The translations under genes were made by a program, and so were the position numbers. A stretch of 64,000 nt of DNA from RGIG3159 sp034927685 (GTDB lineage Bacteria; Bacillota; Clostridia; Oscillospirales; Oscillospiraceae). A model generated the notes under the pieces. That model worked only from the letters and a program-made list of their open reading frames with translations, was not told the origin of the DNA and did not search any database. Positions 1 to 8,368 of this stretch are shown here, in pieces; the stretch's first letter is position 1, and each line of letters begins with the position of its first letter. The stretch covers positions 24,531 through 88,530 of the forward strand of contig JAYFPO010000003.1 of assembly GCA_034927685.1 (NCBI GenBank). Reading direction: 5' to 3'.

Positions 1-1385
1 AGCAGCGGATCGTGGAGGGAAAGCCGCAGCAGGAACCAGCCGTTCCCATGGGTTTCGTCCAGATTCATCCGAACGCCCTCGAAGTTGTCCGGCGCGAGAG
101 ACCAGCCCGCTTTTGTCTCCACGATGGCTGTCAGCTCGTCAATCACCCTTTGCCCATACGTCTTGAAATCCTCCACCTGAATCCCCATGCGGAATTCGCA
201 GCTCTCCGCCGGCTCCTCCAGCGTCTCAATCAGCGAGTGAAGCGTGTAGCCCTGCTTTTTGCCGCGCGCCAGCTCGATCAGCAGCTTCGTGACCAGGTAC
301 GCGCCGTCGTCGAGAAAATAATTCTCCTTCAGTGCGCCGTGGCCGGAGGTCTCCATGGCAAGCTGTGTGTCCTGCCCCGCTGCATTCAGGCGAATCGCCT
401 CGTTGATGACGTTGCGGTAGCCGCGCTTGAAGCGGTGGTGGACGCCGCCCTTCTCCGCGATAAACCTGGCCAGACCGGCCGACGTAATGGAGTCCGTGAC
501 AATGGTCGTACCCGGATGCTCCCGCAGCAGAATCGCCGACAGCATGGCGATCAGGCGATTCCGATTCAGTTCACTGCCGTCGGACAGGACCGCGCCCGCG
601 CGGTCCACATCGGTGTCGAAGATGATGCCGAGGTCTGCCTTACTCTCCCGAACAGCCTCCTGGATGCTCTCCATGGCGGCCTCGTTTTCCGGGTTTGGAA
701 TGTGGTTGGGGAAGCTGCCGTCCGGGTCCAGATAGCGGCTGCCCTCGGTGTTCGCGCCCAGGGGCTTCAATACCTTGTCCACATAGAAGCCGCCCGCGCC
801 GTTGCCCGCGTCGACCACAACGCGGAAGCCGGCAAGCGGCTGCGCCTCTCCGGTGGCCGCGCGGATTTTTCCTGCCAGCAGCGCGGCATATTCGCTCATA
901 AATTCACCGGTTTCAATGCTGCCCGCGGAAAGGCCGGTCTGCGCATCGGAACCGGCATAGGCCAGAATTTCTTTGATATCGCCGCTCTCCGCACCGCCCG
1001 CGGCGGTGAAGAACTTGAACCCGTTGCGATTAAATGGCAGATGGCTGGCTGTAATCATCACAGCGCCGTCAAACCGATCGCCCTCCGTCACGGTGCTCAT
1101 AAACATGGCGGGGGTACTGGCCATACCAAGGTCCGTCACCAAAACGCCTTGCCGCGCCATGGCGTCGCAAAACCAGGCGCTGAGCTGCGCCCCGGACAGC
1201 CGGGAGTCACGGCCAACAGCCACCCGCAGTGCCTGCGCTCCCCCAATTTTGGCGCAGAGCCACAGCGCAAAGCCCCGGCCAATGTCCCGACAGGCCTGCT
1301 CCGTCAGATTGACGTGCTGTCCTTCGATGCCCTCCAGGGCGACGCCTCGGATGTCGCTGCCGTTCTGCAGCTTTTTGTAATCCAT
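1..1385 (-). CDS. Phosphoglucomutase/phosphomannomutase (phosphohexomutase family), C-terminus beyond window
   Basis: Interconverts hexose 1- and 6-phosphates in the cytoplasm, feeding cell-wall and glycan precursor synthesis. The visible 461 codons start MDYKKLQNGSDIRG and show the active-site phosphoserine loop TASHLP (Ser near residue 114), the metal loop DTDVDRAG about residue 260 and the sugar-binding ETSGHG loop about residue 350. The ATG has a GGGAGG ribosome site 9 bases upstream. The gene runs off the left edge, so only the end of the fourth domain is missing. It is divergent from the GTPase gene to its right. The choice between phosphogluco- and phosphomannomutase cannot be made from sequence alone. 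Confidence 0.93.
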   Translation of the reverse strand, partial: MDYKKLQNGSDIRGVALEGIEGQHVNLTEQACRDIGRGFALWLCAKIGGAQALRVAVGRDSRLSGAQLSAWFCDAMARQGVLVTDLGMASTPAMFMSTVTEGDRFDGAVMITASHLPFNRNGFKFFTAAGGAESGDIKEILAYAGSDAQTGLSAGSIETGEFMSEYAALLAGKIRAATGEAQPLAGFRVVVDAGNGAGGFYVDKVLKPLGANTEGSRYLDPDGSFPNHIPNPENEAAMESIQEAVRESKADLGIIFDTDVDRAGAVLSDGSELNRNRLIAMLSAILLREHPGTTIVTDSITSAGLARFIAEKGGVHHRFKRGYRNVINEAIRLNAAGQDTQLAMETSGHGALKENYFLDDGAYLVTKLLIELARGKKQGYTLHSLIETLEEPAESCEFRMGIQVEDFKTYGQRVIDELTAIVETKAGWSLAPDNFEGVRMNLDETHGNGWFLLRLSLHDPL

Positions 1386-1432
1386 ATCGGTTCCTCCCAA
1401 CATTCTCGCAGTATCGTCGGTTTTCGGCTTTT

Positions 1433-1461
1433 ATCATACCACCTTCCCGCCACGATTTCAA
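1433..1461 (-). promoter_or_regulatory. Sigma-A-type promoter of the phosphohexomutase gene
   Basis: On the minus strand a -35 TTGAAA (1456-1461) and a -10 TATGAT (1433-1438) are separated by exactly 17 bases. The start codon of the phosphohexomutase lies about 48 bases downstream of the -10. Confidence 0.6.
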
Positions 1462-1538
1462 CGTATTTTCTGTTTTCCTTTTGTTTTCAGCGTAACGTTT
1501 CTGTCGCTTTGCTTTGTTTTATACTTGATTTTAGGCGG

Positions 1539-1568
1539 TTGCGGGAACGAGCGCTTTTATGGTATACT
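1539..1568 (+). promoter_or_regulatory. Likely promoter of the GTPase-NYN/ylmH operon
   Basis: A -35-like TTGCGG (1539-1544) and a -10 TATACT (1563-1568) are 18 bases apart and lie 28 bases upstream of the GTPase start codon. No leader peptide or attenuator like that of tet(M) can fit in the short untranslated region. Confidence 0.45.
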
Positions 1569-1596
1569 GTTTAAAAAGAGCGAACCGAGGCGAATC

Positions 1597-4125
1597 ATGA
1601 AGAAAATCACCATTGGGGTTCTGGCCCATGTGGACGCGGGAAAGACCACGCTTTCGGAAGGCCTGCTCTACCGGGCCGGTGCCATCCGAACGCTGGGTCG
1701 GGTGGACCATCGGGACGCCTTTCTGGATACGGAGGCGCTGGAGCGGGCGCGTGGCATCACCATTTTTTCAAAGCAGGCTCTGCTGACCGCTGGAAATACC
1801 AGAATTACACTGCTGGACACGCCGGGCCATGTGGATTTTTCCGCGGAGATGGAACGGACGCTGCAGGTGCTCGACTATGCGTTGCTGGTCGTCAGCGGCA
1901 CGGACGGCGTGCAGGCCCATACCGAGACGCTCTGGCAGCTATTGCGGCGCTACCGGATTCCCACCTTCCTGTTTGTCACGAAACTGGACCTGCCCGGTCC
2001 CGGCCGGGAAGCGATTCTTCAGGAACTGCGCAGCCGCCTCAGCGAGGACTGCGCCGACGCCATGCTGCCCTCCTTCCACGAAGAGGCCGCGCTGCGGGAC
2101 GAGGCGCTGCTCGGCCGCTTTCTGGAACGCGGCGCGCTGGCCGACAGCGAACTCTCCGAGCTGATCCGCAGTCGCCGCCTGTTTCCCTGCTACTTTGGCT
2201 CCGGCCTGAAGCTGGACGGCATCGACGCGCTGCTGGAGGGCCTGGACCGGCTAACCGTCCCCCCGGACTGTGGCCCGACATTTGGAGCCAAGGTCTACAA
2301 AATTCTGCGGGACAGCCAGGGAAACCGTATGACCTGCCTGAAGCTGACCGGCGGCAGTTTGTCGGTCCGCACCCAGATTTCCTACCAAACAGACGACGGG
2401 GCGCCGCTTTCGGAAAAAGTCACCTCCCTCCGCCTCTATTCTGGCGCGCGGTTTGAGAGCGTGCAGGAGGCGGAGGCGGGAACCGTCTGCGCAGTTCTGG
2501 GCCTCACCGGCACCTATCCCGGTCAGGGACTGGGCGAGGAGACCTCCTCCGCCGCGCCGGTGCTGACGCCGGTCATGACCTACGGCCTGACGCCGCCGGA
2601 CGGCTGCGACCCGCGCGAACTCCTGCAAAAGCTGCGCGAGTTGGAGGAGGAGGACCCGCTGCTCCACCTCGTATGGGACCCCCGTCTGCGGGAAATTCAA
2701 CTGCATCTGATGGGGGAAATCCAGATTGAGGTGCTGCGCAGCCTGATTCTCTCCCGCTTCGACGCGGACGTGCGAATCACTGACGGGCGGATTCTCTACA
2801 AGGAGACCATCGCCGCACCGGTGGAGGGCGTCGGCCACTTCGAACCGCTGCGCCACTACGCCGAGGCCCATCTTCTGTTGGAGCCGCTTCCGCTGGGCGC
2901 GGGCCTGCAATTCGGCAGCTGCTGCGGCGAAGATGTACTGGACCGGAACTGGCAGCGGCTGATTCTGACCCATCTGCAGGAACGGCAGCACCTCGGCGTG
3001 CTGACCGGCTCCCCCATCACCGATATGAAGCTGACGCTGGTTTCGGGCCGTGCCCACCTCAAACACACGGAGGGTGGCGACTTTCGACAGGCTACCTATC
3101 GGGCTGTCCGGCAAGGCCTGATGCAGGCGAAAAGCATCCTGCTGGAGCCGGTATTTTCCTTCCGGCTGGAGGTTCCCCAGGCGCAGATCGGCCGCGCGAT
3201 TCAGGACCTCCGCGCCAGGCAATCCGCCATGTCCGCCCCGGAGAGCGTCGGCGACAGCGCCGTGCTGGAGGGCGTCGCGCCGGTCGCCACGCTGCGCGGC
3301 TACCAGCGAGAGCTGACGGCTTACACAGGCGGCCGGGGGCGGCTGGCCTGCCGGGTTTCCGGTTACGCGCCCTGCCACAATCAGGAGGAGGTCGTCGCCG
3401 CGTGCCAATACGATCCGGAAAGTGATCTGGAACACACGCCGGACTCCGTGTTTTGTGCCCATGGCGCGGGCTTTTCGGTCAAGTGGAACCAGGTGCCGCA
3501 ATATATGCATCTGGAATCCTGCCTGCGGCAGCGCCGCACGGACGCGCCGCCCCGGGTGCGGACCCAGAACCTGAATCTGGAGGAAAAGGAGCTGCAGGCG
3601 ATTCTGGAGCGGGAATTCGGCCCTATTCGGCGCGCGCAGTACCGCTCCCCCGCCCCGCGGCAGACGGCGAAGCCGTCCGCCTATACGCCCCGCAAAAGCG
3701 TCCTGATCGTGGACGGCTACAACGCCGTCTTCGCGTGGGACGGCCTGCGGGCGCTGGCGGCCTATGATCTGGACGCCGCCCGGACCGCGCTGATGGACAT
3801 TCTCTGCAACTACCGGGCATTTGTGGGCTGCGACCTGATTCTGGTCTTTGACGCCTACCGCGTCCGGGACGGACGCGGCGAAAAATTTGACCACCGCGGC
3901 GTTCAGGTGGTCTTTACGAAGGAAAACGAGACCGGCGACCAATATATTGAGCGCCTGTCCCATGAGATCGGCAAAAATGACGCCGTCAAGGTGGTCACCT
4001 CCGATGGCCTGATCCAGCTCTCCGCCCTGCGGGCTGGGGTACTGCGCATGTCCATCTCCGAATTTCAGGAGGACGTGGAGCGGGTCTGCCGCCAGATTGG
4101 CGCGTATACAAGGGAGAAAGTCTGA
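1597..4125 (+). CDS. TetM/EF-G-like ribosome-binding GTPase fused to a C-terminal NYN (YacP/Rae1-like) nuclease domain
   Basis: 842 residues, versus about 640 for Tet(M)/Tet(O). The N-terminal G domain has AHVDAGKTT (residues 10-18), RGITI, DTPGH (74-78) and TKLD (128-131); EF-G-like domains II-V follow to about residue 640 and include the domain IV segment VGHFEPLRHYAEAH. After a basic proline-rich linker, residues about 702-842 form a NYN/PIN-type domain with VDGYN (Asp706), LVFDAYR (Asp752) and TSDG (Asp803), matching YacP/Rae1, an endoribonuclease that cuts mRNA in the ribosomal A site. Known: TetM-type proteins enter the A site in a GTP-dependent way. Inferred: the fusion delivers a nuclease to stalled or drug-bound ribosomes. 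Its stop overlaps the ylmH start by one base (TGATG). The start is the ATG whose product begins MKKITIGVLAHVD; an upstream in-frame start would add 24 unrelated residues. Confidence 0.85.
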   Translation: MKKITIGVLAHVDAGKTTLSEGLLYRAGAIRTLGRVDHRDAFLDTEALERARGITIFSKQALLTAGNTRITLLDTPGHVDFSAEMERTLQVLDYALLVVSGTDGVQAHTETLWQLLRRYRIPTFLFVTKLDLPGPGREAILQELRSRLSEDCADAMLPSFHEEAALRDEALLGRFLERGALADSELSELIRSRRLFPCYFGSGLKLDGIDALLEGLDRLTVPPDCGPTFGAKVYKILRDSQGNRMTCLKLTGGSLSVRTQISYQTDDGAPLSEKVTSLRLYSGARFESVQEAEAGTVCAVLGLTGTYPGQGLGEETSSAAPVLTPVMTYGLTPPDGCDPRELLQKLRELEEEDPLLHLVWDPRLREIQLHLMGEIQIEVLRSLILSRFDADVRITDGRILYKETIAAPVEGVGHFEPLRHYAEAHLLLEPLPLGAGLQFGSCCGEDVLDRNWQRLILTHLQERQHLGVLTGSPITDMKLTLVSGRAHLKHTEGGDFRQATYRAVRQGLMQAKSILLEPVFSFRLEVPQAQIGRAIQDLRARQSAMSAPESVGDSAVLEGVAPVATLRGYQRELTAYTGGRGRLACRVSGYAPCHNQEEVVAACQYDPESDLEHTPDSVFCAHGAGFSVKWNQVPQYMHLESCLRQRRTDAPPRVRTQNLNLEEKELQAILEREFGPIRRAQYRSPAPRQTAKPSAYTPRKSVLIVDGYNAVFAWDGLRALAAYDLDAARTALMDILCNYRAFVGCDLILVFDAYRVRDGRGEKFDHRGVQVVFTKENETGDQYIERLSHEIGKNDAVKVVTSDGLIQLSALRAGVLRMSISEFQEDVERVCRQIGAYTREKV

Positions 4126-4874
4126 TGGAACTGGACGAGCTGCTGCGGCGGGCGGAGGACCTCTGCCGCCGCTGTGAAAAGACCGCCTCCGTCACCTCCA
4201 CGGCGTTTCTGACGCCGGCGGAACAGGCGGAGGTGCAAAAATGGGCCGCGCCGCAGGGCGACTGCACACTGCTGCTGCGCGGCGGTCACCAGGACTGCGA
4301 GCGGAAGGCGGCCTTTTTCCTGCCCTACTATCTGGATGCGAAGGAATTCGACGAGGCCGCTCAGATTAAGGTCATCCGGGCCGTGGCCGGGTTCGGCGAG
4401 CCGGGCCACCGGGACTACTTAGGGGCCGCGCTGGGCCTCGGCATCCGCCGGGAGTGGCTGGGTGATATCTGGATTGACGGCCCCGCTGCCTATCTGTTCT
4501 GCCTGCCCTCGGTAGAGTCCCATCTGCTTGGGTCTCTCGACAAGGTGGGCAGGTTCGGCGTTCGAACGGAATCCGTCCTGCTGTCGGCGGTGCCAGCGCC
4601 GGAGCGGCGGGTCCAGGTCCGCAGCTTCACGGTGCAGTCTCCGCGGCTGGACACGGTGCTCTCCGGCCTCTTTCACCTTTCCCGCACCGCGGCGGCCGAG
4701 CTGATTCAGGCCGGCGCGGCGACCCTCAACTATCAGCCCTGCCTCAAGCCGGACGCGCCGATCCGCGTGGGCGACGTACTCTCCCTGCGTGGGCACGGCA
4801 AGGGCACCGTCGCCGAACTGGGCGGCTCCTCCCGAAAGGGCCGTCTGTTTGTAACCGCGGAGCTGCTGCTTTGA
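4125..4874 (+). CDS. ylmH: YlmH-type S4-domain RNA-binding protein
   Basis: 249 residues. The N-terminal two thirds are the YlmH-specific region (FLTPAEQ near residue 30, PEDR-like GFGEPGHRDYLGALLG-type block with the sequence HRDYLGAALGLGIRR near residue 98), and residues about 172-240 are an S4 fold (RLDTVLSGLFHLSR, then IRVGDVLSLRGHGKG). YlmH binds the large ribosomal subunit and is linked to ribosome-associated quality control in Bacillus; in many Firmicutes it sits in the cell-division sepF/divIVA cluster. Here it is instead translationally coupled (one-base TGATG overlap) to the GTPase-nuclease fusion, which points to a shared role on ribosomes. Confidence 0.88.
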   Translation: MELDELLRRAEDLCRRCEKTASVTSTAFLTPAEQAEVQKWAAPQGDCTLLLRGGHQDCERKAAFFLPYYLDAKEFDEAAQIKVIRAVAGFGEPGHRDYLGAALGLGIRREWLGDIWIDGPAAYLFCLPSVESHLLGSLDKVGRFGVRTESVLLSAVPAPERRVQVRSFTVQSPRLDTVLSGLFHLSRTAAAELIQAGAATLNYQPCLKPDAPIRVGDVLSLRGHGKGTVAELGGSSRKGRLFVTAELLL

Positions 4875-4942
4875 CGGCAGAATACCCCTTGCGCTGCCTG
4901 ACAAAAGGCGGTACTATGAGGGACAAAGAGAGAGTGACTTTC

Positions 4943-5509
4943 ATGACCGAGTACTTTGATCTGCGCCGTGAGGACGGCAGCAAAACCGGAGAAACCAAAG
5001 CGCGGGCGCTGGTCCACCGCGACGGTGACCTCCACGGCACCGCCCATGTCTGGCTGGCCCGTCCCCATGGCGACAGCTTTGACCTGCTGCTGCAAAAACG
5101 CAGCGACGGCAAGGACGCCTACCCCGGCTGCTGGGATATCTCCTCCGCCGGGCACCTTCCGGCGGGCAGTGATTTCCTGGAAAGCGCCCTGCGGGAGCTG
5201 CGGGAGGAGCTCGGCGTGTCCGCGCGCGCGGAGGATCTGGAATTGATCGGCTTCCGCCGCCGCAAACTGGAAACGGAATTTTACGGCCGTCCCTTTCGTG
5301 ACAGCGAATACGCGGCGGTCTATCTCTGCCTTCTGCCCGTCGAGCCGGAGGCGCTGCAGTTGCAGCGGGAGGAGGTCTCCGCCGTCCGTTACCTGGAATT
5401 TTCCACCATTTTGTGCGGTCTGGGCCGGGCCGACTTTCCCAACTGCCTTTATGAGGACGAGCTTCAAATGGTGAAGCAAGCTTATGAATTGAGAAGGAGT
5501 CACATATGA
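4943..5509 (+). CDS. Nudix hydrolase (isopentenyl-diphosphate isomerase-like subgroup)
   Basis: 188 residues from the ATG giving MTEYFDLRREDG, the usual N-terminus of this group. The Nudix box lies at about residues 74-96 with the signature end ALRELREELGV, preceded by WDISSAGHLPAG. Relatives include YfcD-like hydrolases and type 1 IPP isomerases; substrate cannot be told. Two upstream in-frame starts exist (TTG 4871, ATG 4916) and would add residues without family support. The final codons overlap the next start in an ATGA arrangement, so it is co-translated with the lipoprotein gene. Confidence 0.85.
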   Translation: MTEYFDLRREDGSKTGETKARALVHRDGDLHGTAHVWLARPHGDSFDLLLQKRSDGKDAYPGCWDISSAGHLPAGSDFLESALRELREELGVSARAEDLELIGFRRRKLETEFYGRPFRDSEYAAVYLCLLPVEPEALQLQREEVSAVRYLEFSTILCGLGRADFPNCLYEDELQMVKQAYELRRSHI

Positions 5510-6672
5510 AAAAAGCACTTGTTCTGTTGGCACTTTTCCTGCTGCTCTGCGGCTGCAGCAGTCAGCAAACCGTCAGCAATTCTATCCCAGACCCCGCTGT
5601 AACCTCTGCGGAGACACAGGTCTGCACCACCTGCGACACAATTCCGCAGACCACGCCGGAAGACGAGACAGAACCCGCCGCGACGGATACCACAACCCCT
5701 GCCAGCGACCCCAGTGACGAGACCGTACCCCTGACCGGGTCTGCAGACCCGGTCTCCAACATAGACGAGACCGTCACGGGCATCCACTACCACAACAATC
5801 TAAGCGCCTACTATTCCGGCAACGTGCTGGTCTGCGGCGACTACGCGCTGGAGTACTTCTCAATGAGTAAAAGCGGCTGCGCCGACTGGGCCGCCGCCGT
5901 CAACGCCTTTGCCGCTCGGTTCCCGGCGGTCCATGTCAGCGCTCTGCTGGTCCCAAAATGCTGCGCCTTTCACGCTCCGGCCGGCTTTGATAACCAGTAT
6001 GACAACCAGGCCGCCTACATTTCGGCGACCTACGCGCAGCTTCAGGATGGAATTACCGCCGTGGACGCAGCCAGTCTGCTGGCGGAACACAGCGGCGAGT
6101 ACCTCTATTACCGCACGGACCACCACTGGACGTCGCTCGGCGCCTACTACGCCTCCGCAGCCTACTGCCGCGCCGTCGGCATCACGCCGCGGCAGCTCAG
6201 CTCCTATGAGACCACGGTGCAGACCGGCTACGTCGGCTCGCTCTACTCCTTCTGCACGGAGCCGCCCGCCTGTCTGAAAACGAATCCAGACTACACGGTC
6301 TGCCACCTGCCGCTGGCAGAGTATGAGATGACCTATGACAACGGCAGCGGCTTTCTGGACGGGTTGGCGCTCAACACTGAAACCAACGCCTACGCCTCGG
6401 CGTTTCTCGGCGGCGACAACGCCCTGACCAAGATCACCACGAACAACCAAACCGGCCGCAGGCTGCTGATTTTCAAAGAGTCCTACGGCAACGCCTTCGT
6501 TCCCTACATGATTGACTACTACGATGAAATTATTGTCGTGGACATCCGGGAAGACACGGACAGCGTCGCTTCTATCATTGCAAATTATGGAATCACCGAC
6601 GCGCTCGTCATCAACAACGTCCAGGCCTCAGAAAGCCTCCCTGCCGATCTTGCCGCAAAGCTTGCGTCCTAA
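5506..6672 (+). CDS. DHHW-motif lipoprotein, SGNH/AlgX-like fold
   Basis: 388 residues with a lipoprotein signal peptide: hydrophobic ALVLLALFLLL then CGCSS, so it should be anchored outside the cytoplasmic membrane by Cys. A Thr/Pro/Asp/Glu-rich spacer (about 20-90) precedes the folded part. The motif TDHHW (Asp205-His206-His207-Trp208) and the Ser in FKESYGN (Ser326) correspond to the catalytic elements of the DHHW family, related to AlgX/AlgJ and DltD-like proteins that act on cell-surface polysaccharides. No acyltransferase of the MBOAT type is adjacent, so the substrate is unknown. ATGA overlap with the Nudix gene; ribosome site AAGGAG. Confidence 0.82.
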   Translation: MKKALVLLALFLLLCGCSSQQTVSNSIPDPAVTSAETQVCTTCDTIPQTTPEDETEPAATDTTTPASDPSDETVPLTGSADPVSNIDETVTGIHYHNNLSAYYSGNVLVCGDYALEYFSMSKSGCADWAAAVNAFAARFPAVHVSALLVPKCCAFHAPAGFDNQYDNQAAYISATYAQLQDGITAVDAASLLAEHSGEYLYYRTDHHWTSLGAYYASAAYCRAVGITPRQLSSYETTVQTGYVGSLYSFCTEPPACLKTNPDYTVCHLPLAEYEMTYDNGSGFLDGLALNTETNAYASAFLGGDNALTKITTNNQTGRRLLIFKESYGNAFVPYMIDYYDEIIVVDIREDTDSVASIIANYGITDALVINNVQASESLPADLAAKLAS

Positions 6673-6711
6673 CGGCCGGAGCTACGTTACTATAGAAAAA
6701 GAGGATCTTTC

Positions 6712-7455
6712 ATGCGATTCATTTTTATCCGGCACGCAGAACCAGACTATGAGCACAACACCATTACGGAAAAAGGCCACCGGGAAGCAGCCATTCTGGC
6801 ACAACGCATTAAGAACTGGCAGGTCGATCGATTTTACTGTTCCCCCTTGGGCCGGGCACAGGACACCGCGCGGCCGTCCCTGGAGCTTTTGGGCCGCAAG
6901 GCCGTTACATTGGACTGGCTGCAAGAGTTTCGGGGTACTGCCTATAACGAGATAACGGGCAGCGCGGACGGCTGCTGGGATATGTACCCGGAATGCTGGA
7001 CCGCACAGCCGGCCCTTTACGGCAAGGACCATTGGGACGACGCGCCGCTGCTCGCGGGCACCAACTGCCGGGCAGAATACGACGATGTCATCCGTAATCT
7101 GGATGGTCTGCTGGCCTCCTGTGGCTACCACCGGGAACAAAACTGCTACCGGGTAGAGCGGCACAGCGACGAAACGCTGGTGTGCTTCTGCCATCTCGGC
7201 ATCACCTGCATCATGCTGTCCCATCTGCTCGGCATCTCCCCCATTGTTTTGCTCCACTCGCTCTTTATCCCGGCCTCGTCTGTCACAATTGTGCAGTCCG
7301 AGGAACGGAATCCGGCAATCGCCTCTTTCCGCTGCCAGTCCATTGGCGACACCAGTCATCTGTACGCCGCCGGGGAGCCGGTCTCCTGGATGGCTTCTTT
7401 CGCCCACCCCTTCCAGGAGCGGCCCTATTCCAATCTGGAAACGCCGAGATTCTAA
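6712..7455 (+). CDS. Histidine phosphatase family protein (phosphoglycerate mutase-like fold)
   Basis: 247 residues. The N-terminal FIRHAEP (phosphoacceptor His8) and the later FCHLGI histidine near residue 164 define the two-His active site of branch 1 histidine phosphatases; SPLGRAQDTA contains the conserved phosphate-pocket Arg. Family members include phosphatases of sugar phosphates and alpha-ribazole-5-phosphate; this one carries a longer middle segment and cannot be assigned a substrate. It lies 39 bases after the lipoprotein gene and ends the operon before a terminator. Confidence 0.85.
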   Translation: MRFIFIRHAEPDYEHNTITEKGHREAAILAQRIKNWQVDRFYCSPLGRAQDTARPSLELLGRKAVTLDWLQEFRGTAYNEITGSADGCWDMYPECWTAQPALYGKDHWDDAPLLAGTNCRAEYDDVIRNLDGLLASCGYHREQNCYRVERHSDETLVCFCHLGITCIMLSHLLGISPIVLLHSLFIPASSVTIVQSEERNPAIASFRCQSIGDTSHLYAAGEPVSWMASFAHPFQERPYSNLETPRF

Positions 7456-7511
7456 CACAAAAACACCCCTTTGCGGGTGCGCTTCGGGTTCGGTAAAACG
7501 GACAATGAAAA

Positions 7512-7556
7512 AGGCCCCAATCGCAGGATCATCAAACTGCGATTGGGGCTTTCCTT
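7512..7556. terminator. Bidirectional terminator hairpin
   Basis: A perfect 12-base stem, GCCCCAATCGCA (7514-7525) against TGCGATTGGGGC (7538-7549), with a 12-base loop. It is preceded by AAAAA and followed by TTTCC-TTTTT, so it can stop transcription in both directions between the phosphatase gene and the convergent DUF6143-like gene. Confidence 0.8.
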
Positions 7557-7584
7557 TTTCGATTTTAAGAAACGAAGAAAACAA

Positions 7585-8184
7585 TCAAGATATACTGTAT
7601 TCTTCTCTGGTTTCCCACCAGCCGAAAGCTACAATGGCGTTGATCGTCTCAGGGCTGGAAGATGTCAGGAATAGCAGAACATTTCCGCCCGGCGGTATGA
7701 TGATTTTCCCGTCCTCTTCCGACGCCAAAGTAGTATAGGGGGGCACAATGCGGCCGAAGATATTGACTCCGCCGGAGGGTGTTTCCCCAGTGGATTGTAC
7801 ATATCGCAATTGAACCTTGTGGTCGGTTTTTGGAGTGAGCGCCGTGTTCGTCGGAGAAATGAATGAGGAAGAAGCCGAATCTCCTGACAGAACCGCATTC
7901 AACCAAAGTTTGGCAGAAATCACACTGGAAGAAAAATTGGAGATGGTAAATACATTAAAAAACAGATTCCTGTGGGAATCGGGGGGATTGCATAATGCTG
8001 CCCATGCATTGCTGCCGTTGCCGACAAACAATGTCGGAGTCTGCCCAATAAAATATTTTCCTTGCAGGGATTGATATAATGGATTCGTAAGATCAACTAC
8101 TTGCTGTAATGGTTTTACAGGTAGTTCGTGACTACAAACGGTATTCATATCCGACACAGAACCCCATCCTTTTTTCGTGTTCAT
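7585..8184 (-). CDS. DUF6143-like conserved protein of unknown function
   Basis: 199 residues, Ser/Thr/Asn- and aromatic-rich with no signal peptide or membrane helix. Blocks such as YFIGQTPTLFVGNG, FVNVF-type LFFNVFTISNFSS, NIFGRIVPPYTTL and IIPPGGNVLLFL look like beta strands of a compact sandwich and resemble the DUF6143 family seen in Clostridia; I give the family name from memory and with moderate trust. It is lower in GC than its neighbours and sits alone between two strong hairpins (7514-7549 and 8247-8302). ATG 8184 was chosen; a second ATG at 8148 is an alternative with a somewhat better ribosome site. Longer readings upstream cross the terminator of trmO. Confidence 0.65.
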   Translation of the reverse strand: MNTKKGWGSVSDMNTVCSHELPVKPLQQVVDLTNPLYQSLQGKYFIGQTPTLFVGNGSNAWAALCNPPDSHRNLFFNVFTISNFSSSVISAKLWLNAVLSGDSASSSFISPTNTALTPKTDHKVQLRYVQSTGETPSGGVNIFGRIVPPYTTLASEEDGKIIIPPGGNVLLFLTSSSPETINAIVAFGWWETREEYSIS

Positions 8185-8246
8185 TTTATCTATGATACGT
8201 TTTTCTGTGGACTTTTGTGATTCCAGGGTCGGACCGCTGTTCCCAG

Positions 8247-8302
8247 AAAACCGGAAAGACCACGCCAAAGGTGTTCTCCTTCGGAGTGGTCTTTCCGGTT
8301 TT
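8247..8302. terminator. Long palindromic terminator between trmO and the DUF6143-like gene
   Basis: AAAACCGGAAAGACCAC (8247-8263) pairs perfectly with GTGGTCTTTCCGGTTTT (8286-8302), a 17-base stem. On the minus strand it follows trmO and ends in TTTT, so it should terminate trmO transcripts. Confidence 0.7.
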
Positions 8303-8368
8303 GGCCCCGCGTAAGGTGCGTCGGTCAAGAATTGATTTGCTGCGGCAAATTTCTTTGCGCAGCGTCCC

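Noticed and set aside
12..1574. 520-codon plus-strand frame
   Set aside because: It is the antisense of the phosphohexomutase, which has catalytic motifs, a promoter and a ribosome site on the minus strand.
2251..3963. 570-codon minus-strand frame
   Set aside because: Antisense of the GTPase-NYN gene, rich in His/Gln/Arg shadows with no domain.
1597..4125. Naming as a tetracycline-resistance gene
   Set aside because: The G domain resembles TetM, but the NYN fusion, the ylmH coupling and the absence of a tet leader do not support resistance as the function.
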